Notes under the pieces: model-generated
What the model was told of the DNA's origin: nothing
Database searches by the model: none
What the model saw: the letters and a program-made list of their open reading frames with translations, nothing else
Program-made: the position numbers and the translations under genes
Assembly: GCA_963728825.1 (NCBI GenBank)
Contig: CAVSLA010000006.1
Location: forward strand, 434,001-498,000
Origin: CAVREM01 sp963728825
Lineage (GTDB): Bacteria > Acidobacteriota > Vicinamibacteria > Vicinamibacterales > CAVVIG01
Direction: 5' to 3'
DNA length: 64,000 nucleotides
Shown: piece by piece, positions 32,217-40,151 of the stretch
How positions within the stretch are numbered: the first letter of the stretch is position 1
Layout of the letters: every line of letters begins with the position of its first letter

Positions 32217-33083
32217 TCACGGTAGTGCCGCCGCTCGCGTCCACGTCGGGCGAATGCCCCGGAGCACCGCCTCGTCCTGCCTCGCGCGCGCGCCCAGCGC
32301 TCGGGAGATCTGTTCGGTCGTCTCGAGCAGCACCGGGAGACAGACCTCCTTCAACCGCTTCATCGACAGTCGCGACGCGTGGCCGGCGACATTGATCGCC
32401 GCCTCCACTTCATGGCGGTGATTGAAGACCGGCGCGGCGATGGACCGCACGCCCAGCTCCGATTCATCGCTCGCCGCGGCCCAGCCCCGCCGGCGCGTCT
32501 CCTCCAGCGTCCGCTGGAACACGCGCTCGTCGGTAATCGTGTGCTGCGTCAGCGCCTTGAGCGGATCCATCGCCAGATATCCGACGAGGCGCGCTGGCGG
32601 CGCATACGCGAGCAGCACCTTGCCAATCGACGTGGCGTGCGCCGCCAGCCGGGACCCGAGCACGAGGTTGGCGCTCATGATGCGGCGCGCCGGCACCCGG
32701 ACGACGTAGACGATGTCGGCGCCGTCGAGCACGGCGGCTGAGGACGATTCGTGGAGCGTCTCCACGAGCTTTTCGAGATACGGCTGCGCCACCCGCGCCA
32801 CATCGATGCTCATCAGATAGGTGAACCCGATGTCCAGGATCCGCGGCGTCAGGGAGAACTGCGCGTCCCGCTGCACCAGGTAGCCGAGATCCCGCAACGT
32901 GAAGAGGTAGCGGCGCGCCACCGCCCGCGTCAAACCGGTGCGCTCCGAGACGCCGGCAATCGTCAGGTTCGGCGTCTCGTGTCCGAACGCCCGGATGACC
33001 GCGAAGCAGCGTTGCGCGCCCTGGACGAACTCTGGACGCGGCGCTGGTGTGCCCGCACTGGCGCCGCGTCCCGGCTTCGACAT
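32217..33083 (-). CDS. IclR-family transcriptional regulator (PcaR/PobR-like)
   Basis: 288 aa. N-terminal winged helix (LTIAGVSERTGLTRAVARRYLFTLRDLGYL, ~40-70) and C-terminal ligand-binding GAF-like domain with LGSRLAAHATSIGKVLLAY and SIAAPVFNHRHEVEAAINVAGHASRLS. The AVARRYLFTL recognition helix resembles those of PcaU/PcaR/PobR-type members, which sense aromatic acids and often activate. Its ATG overlaps the TGA of the TonB receptor gene (TGATG), so it is made together with the receptor. A three-half-site IclR-type operator lies in front of that operon, suggesting autoregulation. Confidence 0.92.
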   Translation of the reverse strand: MSKPGRGASAGTPAPRPEFVQGAQRCFAVIRAFGHETPNLTIAGVSERTGLTRAVARRYLFTLRDLGYLVQRDAQFSLTPRILDIGFTYLMSIDVARVAQPYLEKLVETLHESSSAAVLDGADIVYVVRVPARRIMSANLVLGSRLAAHATSIGKVLLAYAPPARLVGYLAMDPLKALTQHTITDERVFQRTLEETRRRGWAAASDESELGVRSIAAPVFNHRHEVEAAINVAGHASRLSMKRLKEVCLPVLLETTEQISRALGARARQDEAVLRGIRPTWTRAAALP

Positions 33084-35980
33084 CAGAAGGTGAACTCTAG
33101 GCCGACGCGCGCGACGCGCGGCGGAAGGATCGCGCTGATCGCGCCGTACGTGGAGCTCGACACGTAGCGGATCGTCGTCGCGGTGTTGACGTTGAACAGA
33201 TTGAAGACCTCCATCGAGAGCGACAGCCGGGTCGAGCCCAGCCGAATCGGCCGCATCGCCCGAATGTTCACGACATGCTGGTTGGGATCGCGCTGTGCGC
33301 CGAGCTCCTCGAGCGGAAGCGTCACGCTGGTGGCGTTCGTCACGTTGCGGAATGTATAGGTCCGCTGCCGCGGCACGCCGGCCAGGAAGTTGTACAGCGC
33401 GCTGACGGTGATTTCGTAGGGCGCGCGGTAGCTGCCCATCAGCTTGCCGCTCCAGTCCCAGGTGTTGTCGAGCGGGAAGAACTCGTCGTTCGGGCTCGAC
33501 GGCGTCGCCGAGAGGCCGGTCCAGACGTGGTTCTTGACCATCTGGAACGATCCGAGCGCCATCCAGCCATTGCTTTGCCGCTTGGTCAGCGTCAGCTCGA
33601 ATCCCTTGTAGGTATCGTCGTGAGCGCTGTTGCGGTTGACGGGACTGGTTGGTTCGAACGCGCCGCCTTTATATTTCGGGTCGAAGTCCCAGAACGTGAT
33701 CAACCCACCGTCGTCTGCGTTGCCCGCGGTGCCGTCGACGCCGGGATCCCGGCGAGTGACCGGGATGTTCCACGCCGAGTACGGCCGCAGCACCTTGACG
33801 TTGCCGTAGGAACCGGCGACGTTCTTATAAACCACCAGACCCCGGAACGCCATGTCGGCGACCAGTTCCTGTTCGATGGTCAGCGATGTCTCGTCGGTGT
33901 GAGGCTGTTCCAGGTCAGGGTTGACGAGCGGCCGGGGCGTGGTGCTGATACCGGACGCGCTCGATCGCTGGGCGAATGCGACGAAGTCGTCGCCCTGCGG
34001 GTTGAGGTCGACTTCGCCCGGTTCATAGAGCAGGTTGTTGTTGAGATCGTGCCACTTGAACGTCGTGACCGTCGCGGTGGCGGGGTTGAAGCTGCTGCCG
34101 AAGTTCGCCGCGGCCATGTGCAGGTAGCGGCCCCATTGGCCCTTGAGCACGGTCCGGCCGTTCCCAAGCACGTCCCACGAGAGGCCGGCGCGCGGCGCGA
34201 CGCCGTTCCACGTCAGGATGTCCATCTCGCCGTAGGTGGCCGGAGCGCCGAACTGGCTGGCCTGCTTCACGCCGCCGCGGCTGTAGAGGTCGTGGTGCTC
34301 GAAGCGCACGCCGAGATTCGCCGTCACGCGCCGGCTGACCCGCCACGTGTCGGCGATGAACAGATTCGGGTTGTTCAGCTTCGAGTCGGCATCGACCTGG
34401 CGATCCTCGGTGCGGATCTGATAGGCCGCGCCGTTGTCGAGCAACCGGGTGTAGTTGCCACTCGTCAGGTCGGTGTAGCTGACGCCGTACACCGAGATGT
34501 AGTACTGGAATCCGGCCTTCAGCTCGTGTCGGCCCAGGACCTGCCGTTCGGGGTAGTAGTTCATCGAGGCATTGACCTGGTGGTTCTTGTTCGGATTCCG
34601 CGCGATTGCCGCGGGACCCGACGTGTAGCCCGTGAAGATGTCGCTCGTCATCGGGTTGCCGGGGACGTCCGCTCCCGGCTGCGGCCGCCACTGAGCGAGG
34701 TACGAGCTGTCGCCGACCATGGCGTTGATCATCATGCGACTGGTCGGCGTCCATTGGTATTCGGCCTTCCACGGCGTCGGGTCGTACCAGTAATCCCAGG
34801 TCGATTCGAGCGGAACGAACCGGCTCGCGCCGCGCTGGCGCTCGTTCTTGATCGACCGGCTGACGAAACCGATGATGCGGTGCTGCGGCGCCGGCTGGTA
34901 CGACAGCTTCAAGGTCTGGCCGGGGTTCCACATCGTGCGGGTCGCCAGCGGGTCGTCGGCGGTTCCGTACTTGTTGTCCGGCCCCTTGGAGGCCGAGAAA
35001 CCGAGCTCGTTGGAGACCCGCTCGATACTGCGGAAGGCCGCGAAGAACCAGAGCCGATCGCGCACGATTCTGCCGCCGATCTGCGCCGTGGCGTCGTAAT
35101 AGCGCTTGATGCTGTTCCCCGAGGGATCCAGGCCCTGGTTGATCAGCGCCTGGTCGACGTTGGTGGCCTGGAGCGTCGGGTACTGCCCGTCGTACGAGAG
35201 CAGGCCGTGGAAATCGTTCCCGCCGGACTTCACCACGCCGGTCCAGGCCACGCCTGGGGTCGCGAACTCGGCACTGCTGCCGACCGCAGTCACCTGGATC
35301 TCATCGAGCGCGCGTTGATCGAGGTAGGCCATCGAGCCGCCTTCGAACAGCCGTGTGTTGATGCCTTCCAGAAATGGCGACTGCTGGTCCGAGCCGAAGT
35401 TGTTGCCGCCGCTGGCGAACTGCCCTGTACGATTTCCGCCGACGTCGATCGCGCCCGAGTAGCGCACGCCGGGCGCCAGCGCGATGGCTTCGCCAAGGCT
35501 GCGCGACGTCGGAATCGTGTCGAGTACCTCGTGGTTCAGGTTCGAGCTGACGGTGGTGCTGGTCACGTCAATGACCGGGCTCTGGCCGGTCACGGTGATG
35601 GCTTCCTGCACCGTGGAGAGCTTGAGCATGACGTCGATGCGGGCTTCGAATCCGGCGCTGAGCTGAATGCCCTCGCGCAGCATCGTCTGGAAGCCGGTCA
35701 GCTCGAACTTCACGGCGTAGGTGCCGAGCGGCAGACCGCGGATCTGATACTCGCCGTCCTGGACCGAGACAGCGGCCCGCTCGCGCAGCTGCAGCGAGGG
35801 ACTGCTGACGGTCACCGTCGCGCCGGGCACGCCGGCGCCCGATTCGTCGGCGACGCGGCCGCGGATCGTCGCCGAGCCGACGGCTTGTGCGTGCGCGCTG
35901 GCCGCTCCGAGCAGGAGCAGCACGCTGAAGGTCGCTCCGGAAACCACCCGCCGCCGGCACCTGACCGAGACCTGCGTCAT
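33083..35980 (-). CDS. TonB-dependent outer-membrane receptor with carboxypeptidase-regulatory domain
   Basis: 965 aa. Signal peptide (SGATFSVLLLLGAASAHA), then a CarboxypepD_reg-like domain (ATIRGRVADESGAGVPGATVTVS...GLPLGTYAVKFELTGF), a plug domain from QEAITVTGQSPVIDVTST, and a long barrel ending RVARVGLEFTF with the C-terminal Phe needed for barrel assembly. This OmpA-like/Oar-type layout is common in Acidobacteriota. GGAGG six bases before ATG 35980 fixes the start. It is the first gene of a receptor-IclR-Tat protein operon; the ligand may be an aromatic compound if the regulator is a guide. Confidence 0.94.
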   Translation of the reverse strand: MTQVSVRCRRRVVSGATFSVLLLLGAASAHAQAVGSATIRGRVADESGAGVPGATVTVSSPSLQLRERAAVSVQDGEYQIRGLPLGTYAVKFELTGFQTMLREGIQLSAGFEARIDVMLKLSTVQEAITVTGQSPVIDVTSTTVSSNLNHEVLDTIPTSRSLGEAIALAPGVRYSGAIDVGGNRTGQFASGGNNFGSDQQSPFLEGINTRLFEGGSMAYLDQRALDEIQVTAVGSSAEFATPGVAWTGVVKSGGNDFHGLLSYDGQYPTLQATNVDQALINQGLDPSGNSIKRYYDATAQIGGRIVRDRLWFFAAFRSIERVSNELGFSASKGPDNKYGTADDPLATRTMWNPGQTLKLSYQPAPQHRIIGFVSRSIKNERQRGASRFVPLESTWDYWYDPTPWKAEYQWTPTSRMMINAMVGDSSYLAQWRPQPGADVPGNPMTSDIFTGYTSGPAAIARNPNKNHQVNASMNYYPERQVLGRHELKAGFQYYISVYGVSYTDLTSGNYTRLLDNGAAYQIRTEDRQVDADSKLNNPNLFIADTWRVSRRVTANLGVRFEHHDLYSRGGVKQASQFGAPATYGEMDILTWNGVAPRAGLSWDVLGNGRTVLKGQWGRYLHMAAANFGSSFNPATATVTTFKWHDLNNNLLYEPGEVDLNPQGDDFVAFAQRSSASGISTTPRPLVNPDLEQPHTDETSLTIEQELVADMAFRGLVVYKNVAGSYGNVKVLRPYSAWNIPVTRRDPGVDGTAGNADDGGLITFWDFDPKYKGGAFEPTSPVNRNSAHDDTYKGFELTLTKRQSNGWMALGSFQMVKNHVWTGLSATPSSPNDEFFPLDNTWDWSGKLMGSYRAPYEITVSALYNFLAGVPRQRTYTFRNVTNATSVTLPLEELGAQRDPNQHVVNIRAMRPIRLGSTRLSLSMEVFNLFNVNTATTIRYVSSSTYGAISAILPPRVARVGLEFTF

Positions 35981-36018
35981 ATGCATCCTCCAACGTGGGC
36001 GAGCAAACATCGGCGCGA

Positions 36019-36043
36019 TGTTCGGTATACGAACAAATGTTCG
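36019..36043 (-). promoter_or_regulatory. Putative IclR operator: palindrome plus third direct half-site
   Basis: TGTTCG-GTATA-CGAACA (36019-36035) is a perfect 6-bp-arm palindrome, and a third TGTTCG (36038-36043) repeats the left half 19 bases away. Two facing half-sites plus one direct repeat is the layout described for PcaU and PobR, IclR-family activators. It lies about 40 bases before the receptor start and about 120 before the divergent ankyrin gene. Confidence 0.65.
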
Positions 36044-36162
36044 CTGCCGCCGTGCGGCGTAACCTAAGGCCGCACCCGGGCGGCGTCAAGATTTTTCTGA
36101 TCCGTCTCTGACCTGCTTGTGGTCCCTTTTACGTCCCGTTATCCTGCCGTGGTGACTGACAC

Positions 36163-37470
36163 ATGACGCCAGTAGAGGAGTTCGCCGCCGCCCTTCACGC
36201 GCAGGATGTCGGGCGGGTCCGCACGCTGCTCGGGACCCACGCCGAGGTTCGCGCTGCGATCAACGCGCCGATCAGCCATTTCAACAGTCGTCCGGTGATG
36301 CGCGCGACCAAGAACCTGGAGTTGCTCGATCTCCTCCTGTCGTACGGCGCCGATCTCAATTTGAAGACTGCCTGGTGGGCCGGCGGATTCGGCGTCCTCG
36401 AGTCCGAGCTGACGGCCGCGGACGCGGCGCCGCTCATCGCCCGCGGCGCGGTCGTCGACGTGTTCGCGGCCGCTCATCTCGGCATGTTCGACCGACTGCG
36501 CGAGCTGGTCGAGAGCGATCGGTCTCTGGTGTACGCGCGTGGCGGCGACGGAAAGACCGCGCTCCACTACGCACGAACGGTCGACATGGCGCGCTATCTC
36601 GTCGACCGGGGCGCCGCGCTCGATGCCCGCGATGTCGACCACGAGTCGACGCCCGCGCAATATCTCGTGCGCGAAGCGCCGGATGTCGCCCGATACCTCA
36701 TCGGGCTGGGCGCCCGCGTCGACATCTTCATGGCGGTCGCGCTTCGCGATCGACGGCTCGTCGAGCGCTGCCTCACTGAGGATCCCGGCGCTCTCGACTC
36801 AAGAATCGGCGAAGGGACCTTTGCCGTCAGGCATAACGGCGCGCGCGCGTCCAGCCCCGGAGAAATCGGCGACGGCTGCGGCGATATCTATCGCTGGGTG
36901 CTTGGGCACCACCTGACGCCCATCGAAGTCGCCTCTCGCCTGGAGTATCCGGACATCGTCGCGCAGCTGCTGGAACACGCCTCGCCGGTGCAGCGGTTGC
37001 TGGCGGCGTGTGCCGCCGCAGATCGACCGGCGGCTGAACGGCTCATCAACGCCGACCCGGACATCATCTCGAGTCTGTCCCCCCGCGACCGGCGGATAAT
37101 CGCCGATCGCGCGTTCTGGAATGACACCGCTGCGGTCGCCCTGATGGTCGACCTGGGGTTCGATACCCGGGCGATCGGTCACGACAACGGCGACGCATTG
37201 CACTGGGCATCCTTTCTCGGCAATGCCGGGATGGTGCGCGCGCTGTTGACACGCGATCCGGCGATCGGCGTCCGCGACGGGTCGTACCATGCGACGCCAC
37301 TGGGCTGGGCTCTCTACGGGTCGGTGTTCGGCGAAAAGAAGAAGTCCGGAGACTTCGTCGGGGTCGTGCGGTTGCTGCTCGACGCTGGTGAAGTCGTCGA
37401 ACCCGACATGGTGCCCACCGGACGCGACGACGTGGATCAGGTGCTGCGTGGGCATCTGGCCCGCGGATGA
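36163..37470 (+). CDS. Ankyrin-repeat protein
   Basis: 435 aa without a signal peptide. Degenerate ankyrin repeats run along most of the length, e.g. LELLDLLLSYGADLNLKT, DGKTALHYARTVDMARYLVDRGAALDARD, TPAQYLVREAPDVARYLIGLGARVD, and NGDALHWASFLGNAGMVRALLTRDPAI near the C-terminus. Such proteins usually mediate protein contacts. A GAGG motif is weak; the start ATG opens the first repeat. It diverges from the TonB receptor operon and could share its operator, but nothing links it functionally. Confidence 0.88.
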   Translation: MTPVEEFAAALHAQDVGRVRTLLGTHAEVRAAINAPISHFNSRPVMRATKNLELLDLLLSYGADLNLKTAWWAGGFGVLESELTAADAAPLIARGAVVDVFAAAHLGMFDRLRELVESDRSLVYARGGDGKTALHYARTVDMARYLVDRGAALDARDVDHESTPAQYLVREAPDVARYLIGLGARVDIFMAVALRDRRLVERCLTEDPGALDSRIGEGTFAVRHNGARASSPGEIGDGCGDIYRWVLGHHLTPIEVASRLEYPDIVAQLLEHASPVQRLLAACAAADRPAAERLINADPDIISSLSPRDRRIIADRAFWNDTAAVALMVDLGFDTRAIGHDNGDALHWASFLGNAGMVRALLTRDPAIGVRDGSYHATPLGWALYGSVFGEKKKSGDFVGVVRLLLDAGEVVEPDMVPTGRDDVDQVLRGHLARG

Positions 37471-37488
37471 AGGTCGCCCGGTTCGTCC

Positions 37489-38574
37489 TTATCTGACGGT
37501 GAAGCGCTGCTCGTGCAGCAAGTCGCCGGCCGCGCTCATGACTGCGACGCGCCAGTTTCCGACCGCATCGACGGTCTGCCGGCTGTAGGTGCGATAGCCT
37601 TCAGAGGCATTGGCGCGGGTCGTCAGCTTGACCGCCTGCTGCAGCTCATTCCCTCGATACCAGCGATGGACGACCGTCGCGTCGCGTGGCGATCGGACCC
37701 GCGTATACATGACGATCGGACGCCCGATGGCGACGGCGTCGCCCACTGGATCGCATCGCCAGGTGCTGCCGCTCGTAGAAAAAGTCCGGCACAGCTGGGC
37801 AGTGGCCAGGCTGACGGCGCCGGATGCGCGCGCGGACGGTGGCTTGCTGGTGACGACCTTTCGATCGCTGTCTGGCGTGACGACCTTCGCCGGTGGTGGC
37901 TCGTCCGCCGGCGGCGGGACAGGCCGGGAAGGTGGCGCAGGCTTGGTGGCGGCTGGCGCCGCCGTGGACGCGGGCCGTGGGATCTCGCGCGACGACCACT
38001 GGAGACCTGCGAACACAACCATCGCCATCAGGACGAATGCACCGATCGCGACGTACGCGAGCGAGCGCGACGATCTGCGGGGAACCGGCGGCGGCACGTG
38101 CTGTGCCGCCGTCGGTGCTGATTCCGTTGGCGCTGATTCCGTTGGCGCTGACTCCGTTGGTGCTGACTCTGTCGGGGCTGACTCTGTCGGGGCTGACTCC
38201 GTTTCGATCACCGCGTTCTGCGCCGCTGGCGGCGTCGTAACGACGGCAGGGATCGGCAAGCCGCGCTCCCGGCAGAAGCCTTCCAGGTTCTGTCGGCTCT
38301 CCGCAACCATCGGATGATCCGCGGGAAGCGATGCGGCAGCAATCGCCGCCGCACGTCGATAGCACGTTTCGGCTTCGTCGAACCGTTCGGTCTTCTCGGC
38401 GATAATCGCGAGGTTGTTCAGCGTGTTGGCCAGGTCAGGGTGAACGGGACCCAGCTCGGCTTCCTGAATGCGAGCGACCTCTCTCAGCAGCTCAGCTGCA
38501 GATGACAGTTGGCCATCGATGGCGGCGCGTTCCGCCACCTCGAGCATGTGTTGAACATTCGGCAGTTCCGGCAT
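37489..38574 (-). CDS. TPR protein with ESAPT repeats and DUF2914-like domain
   Basis: 361 aa. Residues ~8-100 are TPR-like (HPDLANTLNNLAIIAEKTERFDEAETCYRRAAAI). An ESAPT pentapeptide repeat follows (about 125-155). A single membrane helix (LAYVAIGAFVLMAMVVFAGLQW) leads to a Pro-rich spacer, then a C-terminal DUF2914-like beta domain with MYTRVRSPRDATVVHRWYRGNELQQ and EGYRTYSRQTVDAVGNWRVAVMSAAG. The TPR part is cytoplasmic and the DUF2914 part periplasmic in the simplest topology. Confidence 0.85.
   Translation of the reverse strand: MPELPNVQHMLEVAERAAIDGQLSSAAELLREVARIQEAELGPVHPDLANTLNNLAIIAEKTERFDEAETCYRRAAAIAAASLPADHPMVAESRQNLEGFCRERGLPIPAVVTTPPAAQNAVIETESAPTESAPTESAPTESAPTESAPTESAPTAAQHVPPPVPRRSSRSLAYVAIGAFVLMAMVVFAGLQWSSREIPRPASTAAPAATKPAPPSRPVPPPADEPPPAKVVTPDSDRKVVTSKPPSARASGAVSLATAQLCRTFSTSGSTWRCDPVGDAVAIGRPIVMYTRVRSPRDATVVHRWYRGNELQQAVKLTTRANASEGYRTYSRQTVDAVGNWRVAVMSAAGDLLHEQRFTVR
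38117..38206 (-). repeat. 15-bp tandem repeat coding ESAPT
   Basis: Six consecutive 15-base units (unit 1 gctgattccgttggc on the plus strand) inside the TPR/DUF2914 gene. Units 1-2 are identical, 4-5 are identical, 3 and 6 differ at few bases. Because the unit is a multiple of three, copy-number change alters linker length without breaking the frame. Confidence 0.9.
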
Positions 38575-38644
38575 TCGTGTGGCGGCGCCTCGCGTGATGC
38601 GCGCGCGCCCCCGCCATTGTAGACCTCGAACGCGTTCAGAAACC

Positions 38645-39478
38645 TCAGAGTACCTCGAGCGGCACCTTGTGCGAAGGCGGCGGGAACTCGCGATCGAGGT
38701 CTTTCAGATCCTCGTCGGTCAACTCCACGTCGAGCGCCTGGCGATTCTCCCGCACATGGCCAAGGTTGGCCGACTTCGGGATGGCGATGATCCCCTCCTG
38801 TCGTAGGACCCACGCGAGTGCCACCTGCGCGCCGGTTGCGCCCCGCCTGGCCGCAACGGCGCGCAGCCTGGCATTCCGCAGCAGCCGACCCTGATCGACC
38901 GGCGAGTACGCCATCACTGGAACGCGGCGCCTCCGGCCCCAGGGCAGCAGCTCGAACTCGATTCCCCGCCGCGACAGGTTGAAGAGCACCTGATTGCTGG
39001 CAACCGAGTCGCCGCTGGGGAGATCGATGAGCCCTTGCATGTCCGCGGTGTCGAAGTTGCTGACTCCCCAGTACCTGATGTCCCCCGATCGAACGAGCGA
39101 CTGAAACGCCTCGAGTGTTTCGGTCAGGGGAATTCGCTCGCGCCAGTGGAGCAGGTATAGGTCGAGACGATCGGTGCGAAGGCGCTTCAGGCTGGCGTGG
39201 CAGGCAGTCACGGTACCGCGCCGCGTCGCGTGATGCGGCAGGACTTTGCTGACCAGGAACACCTCGTGGCGACGCCGGTGGATCGCTTCGCCGACGACCT
39301 CTTCCGCGCCCCCGTCCCCGTACATCTCGGCGGTGTCGATGAGCGTCATGCCGAGGTCGAGGCCGAGTTGAAGCGCGGCAATCTCGTTCGCGCGACGGCT
39401 GCGATACTCTCCCATTCCCCACGTCCCCTGGCCAAGAGCGACGACACGTTCGCCTGCGGGGAGCGCCACGGTTAGCAT
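38645..39478 (-). CDS. Aldo/keto reductase
   Basis: 277 aa, NAD(P)H-dependent TIM-barrel oxidoreductase. The catalytic tetrad is visible: Asp and Tyr in DTAEMYGDGGAEE, Lys in VFLVSKVLPHH, His in LYLLHWRERIPL. NADP-binding features include IIAIPKSANLGHVRENRQA near the end. The ATG at 39478 is the domain start. It lies 5 bases after the DUF2911 gene on the same strand, so it is probably co-transcribed with it. The substrate is unknown. Confidence 0.92.
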   Translation of the reverse strand: MLTVALPAGERVVALGQGTWGMGEYRSRRANEIAALQLGLDLGMTLIDTAEMYGDGGAEEVVGEAIHRRRHEVFLVSKVLPHHATRRGTVTACHASLKRLRTDRLDLYLLHWRERIPLTETLEAFQSLVRSGDIRYWGVSNFDTADMQGLIDLPSGDSVASNQVLFNLSRRGIEFELLPWGRRRRVPVMAYSPVDQGRLLRNARLRAVAARRGATGAQVALAWVLRQEGIIAIPKSANLGHVRENRQALDVELTDEDLKDLDREFPPPSHKVPLEVL

Positions 39479-39483
39479 CCTGG

Positions 39484-40104
39484 TTACTGAACGATGGCGA
39501 ACGGCACCGTCGCCATCTGCCGGTCCCACATGAACGCCAGCGTGCCTCCCGCATCGCTGATGTCGAGAAAAGCCCAGGTGAGCTGCTCCATCGAGAAGGG
39601 CAGCGTCGAGAGCGTCATCCGCGCACGCGAGACATCCTTGTCTGGCGTGTAGCGGAACGCGCCCCAGAGCCGCTCGCGGTCTGCCGGGTTGAAGAACCGC
39701 TGCGGCTGCCAGTCAGAGACGATCAACGTCCAGTTGCCTGGCTGTAGATCGATGAACATCGTGTAGCCGCCAGGCTCGATGCGTTTGCCGTTGATGACGA
39801 GCGACGCCTGCGTCATCAGGTAGGTCGAGTTGTCCGCTCCCGCCCGCCACACGGGCGCGCCATTGTTCAGGCGTTTGCCGTAGTTCTCGCCAGAATCCCA
39901 CAGGTCGCGGCCGCGCTTCACCGGCCGGCCGTAGCTGATCTCGATCCACTTGCCGCCGACGTAGACCGGTTCGCTGCCGACGTAACGGCCGCCCACTTCG
40001 GCTCCGGCGTGACCGTCAGGGCTCGGCTTTTTCTGCTGCGCCGCCACGATGCCGGCGAGCGCGACCAGGACCAGACCCACGAACGCAGCGGTTGTTTTTG
40101 GCAT
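39484..40104 (-). CDS. DUF2911 exported protein
   Basis: 206 aa with a signal peptide (AAFVGLVLVALAGIVAAQ). DUF2911 core: VEISYGRPV-like EISYGRPVKRGRDLW, APVWRAGADNSTYLMTQASLVINGKRIEPGGYTMFIDL and NWTLIVSDW. The function is unknown; the family is common in Bacteroidota and Acidobacteriota. A leaderless-type CATAAT box precedes the ATG. Followed closely by the aldo/keto reductase. Confidence 0.87.
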   Translation of the reverse strand: MPKTTAAFVGLVLVALAGIVAAQQKKPSPDGHAGAEVGGRYVGSEPVYVGGKWIEISYGRPVKRGRDLWDSGENYGKRLNNGAPVWRAGADNSTYLMTQASLVINGKRIEPGGYTMFIDLQPGNWTLIVSDWQPQRFFNPADRERLWGAFRYTPDKDVSRARMTLSTLPFSMEQLTWAFLDISDAGGTLAFMWDRQMATVPFAIVQ

Positions 40105-40118
40105 GGCGCGTCATTATG
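40105..40118 (-). promoter_or_regulatory. Putative leaderless promoter of the DUF2911 gene
   Basis: On the minus strand CATAAT (plus 40113-40118) is followed by 8 bases and then the ATG at 40104, with no ribosome site between. It makes independent transcription of DUF2911 plus the reductase likely, despite the permease gene 47 bases upstream. Confidence 0.45.
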
Positions 40119-40151
40119 CACAATGCCGGTGCACCGGGATGACTCGGCGAA

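Noticed and set aside
33275..36067. 930-codon open frame on the plus strand
   Set aside because: It is the antisense shadow of the TonB receptor gene: Arg/Val/Glu-rich, no domain, and explained by high-GC codon bias.
38117..38206. Tandem repeat considered as a CRISPR array
   Set aside because: Units are 15 bases with no spacers and lie in frame inside a coding sequence.
38484..39554. 356-codon open frame over the aldo/keto reductase
   Set aside because: Arg/Ser-rich shadow in another register of the reductase gene.
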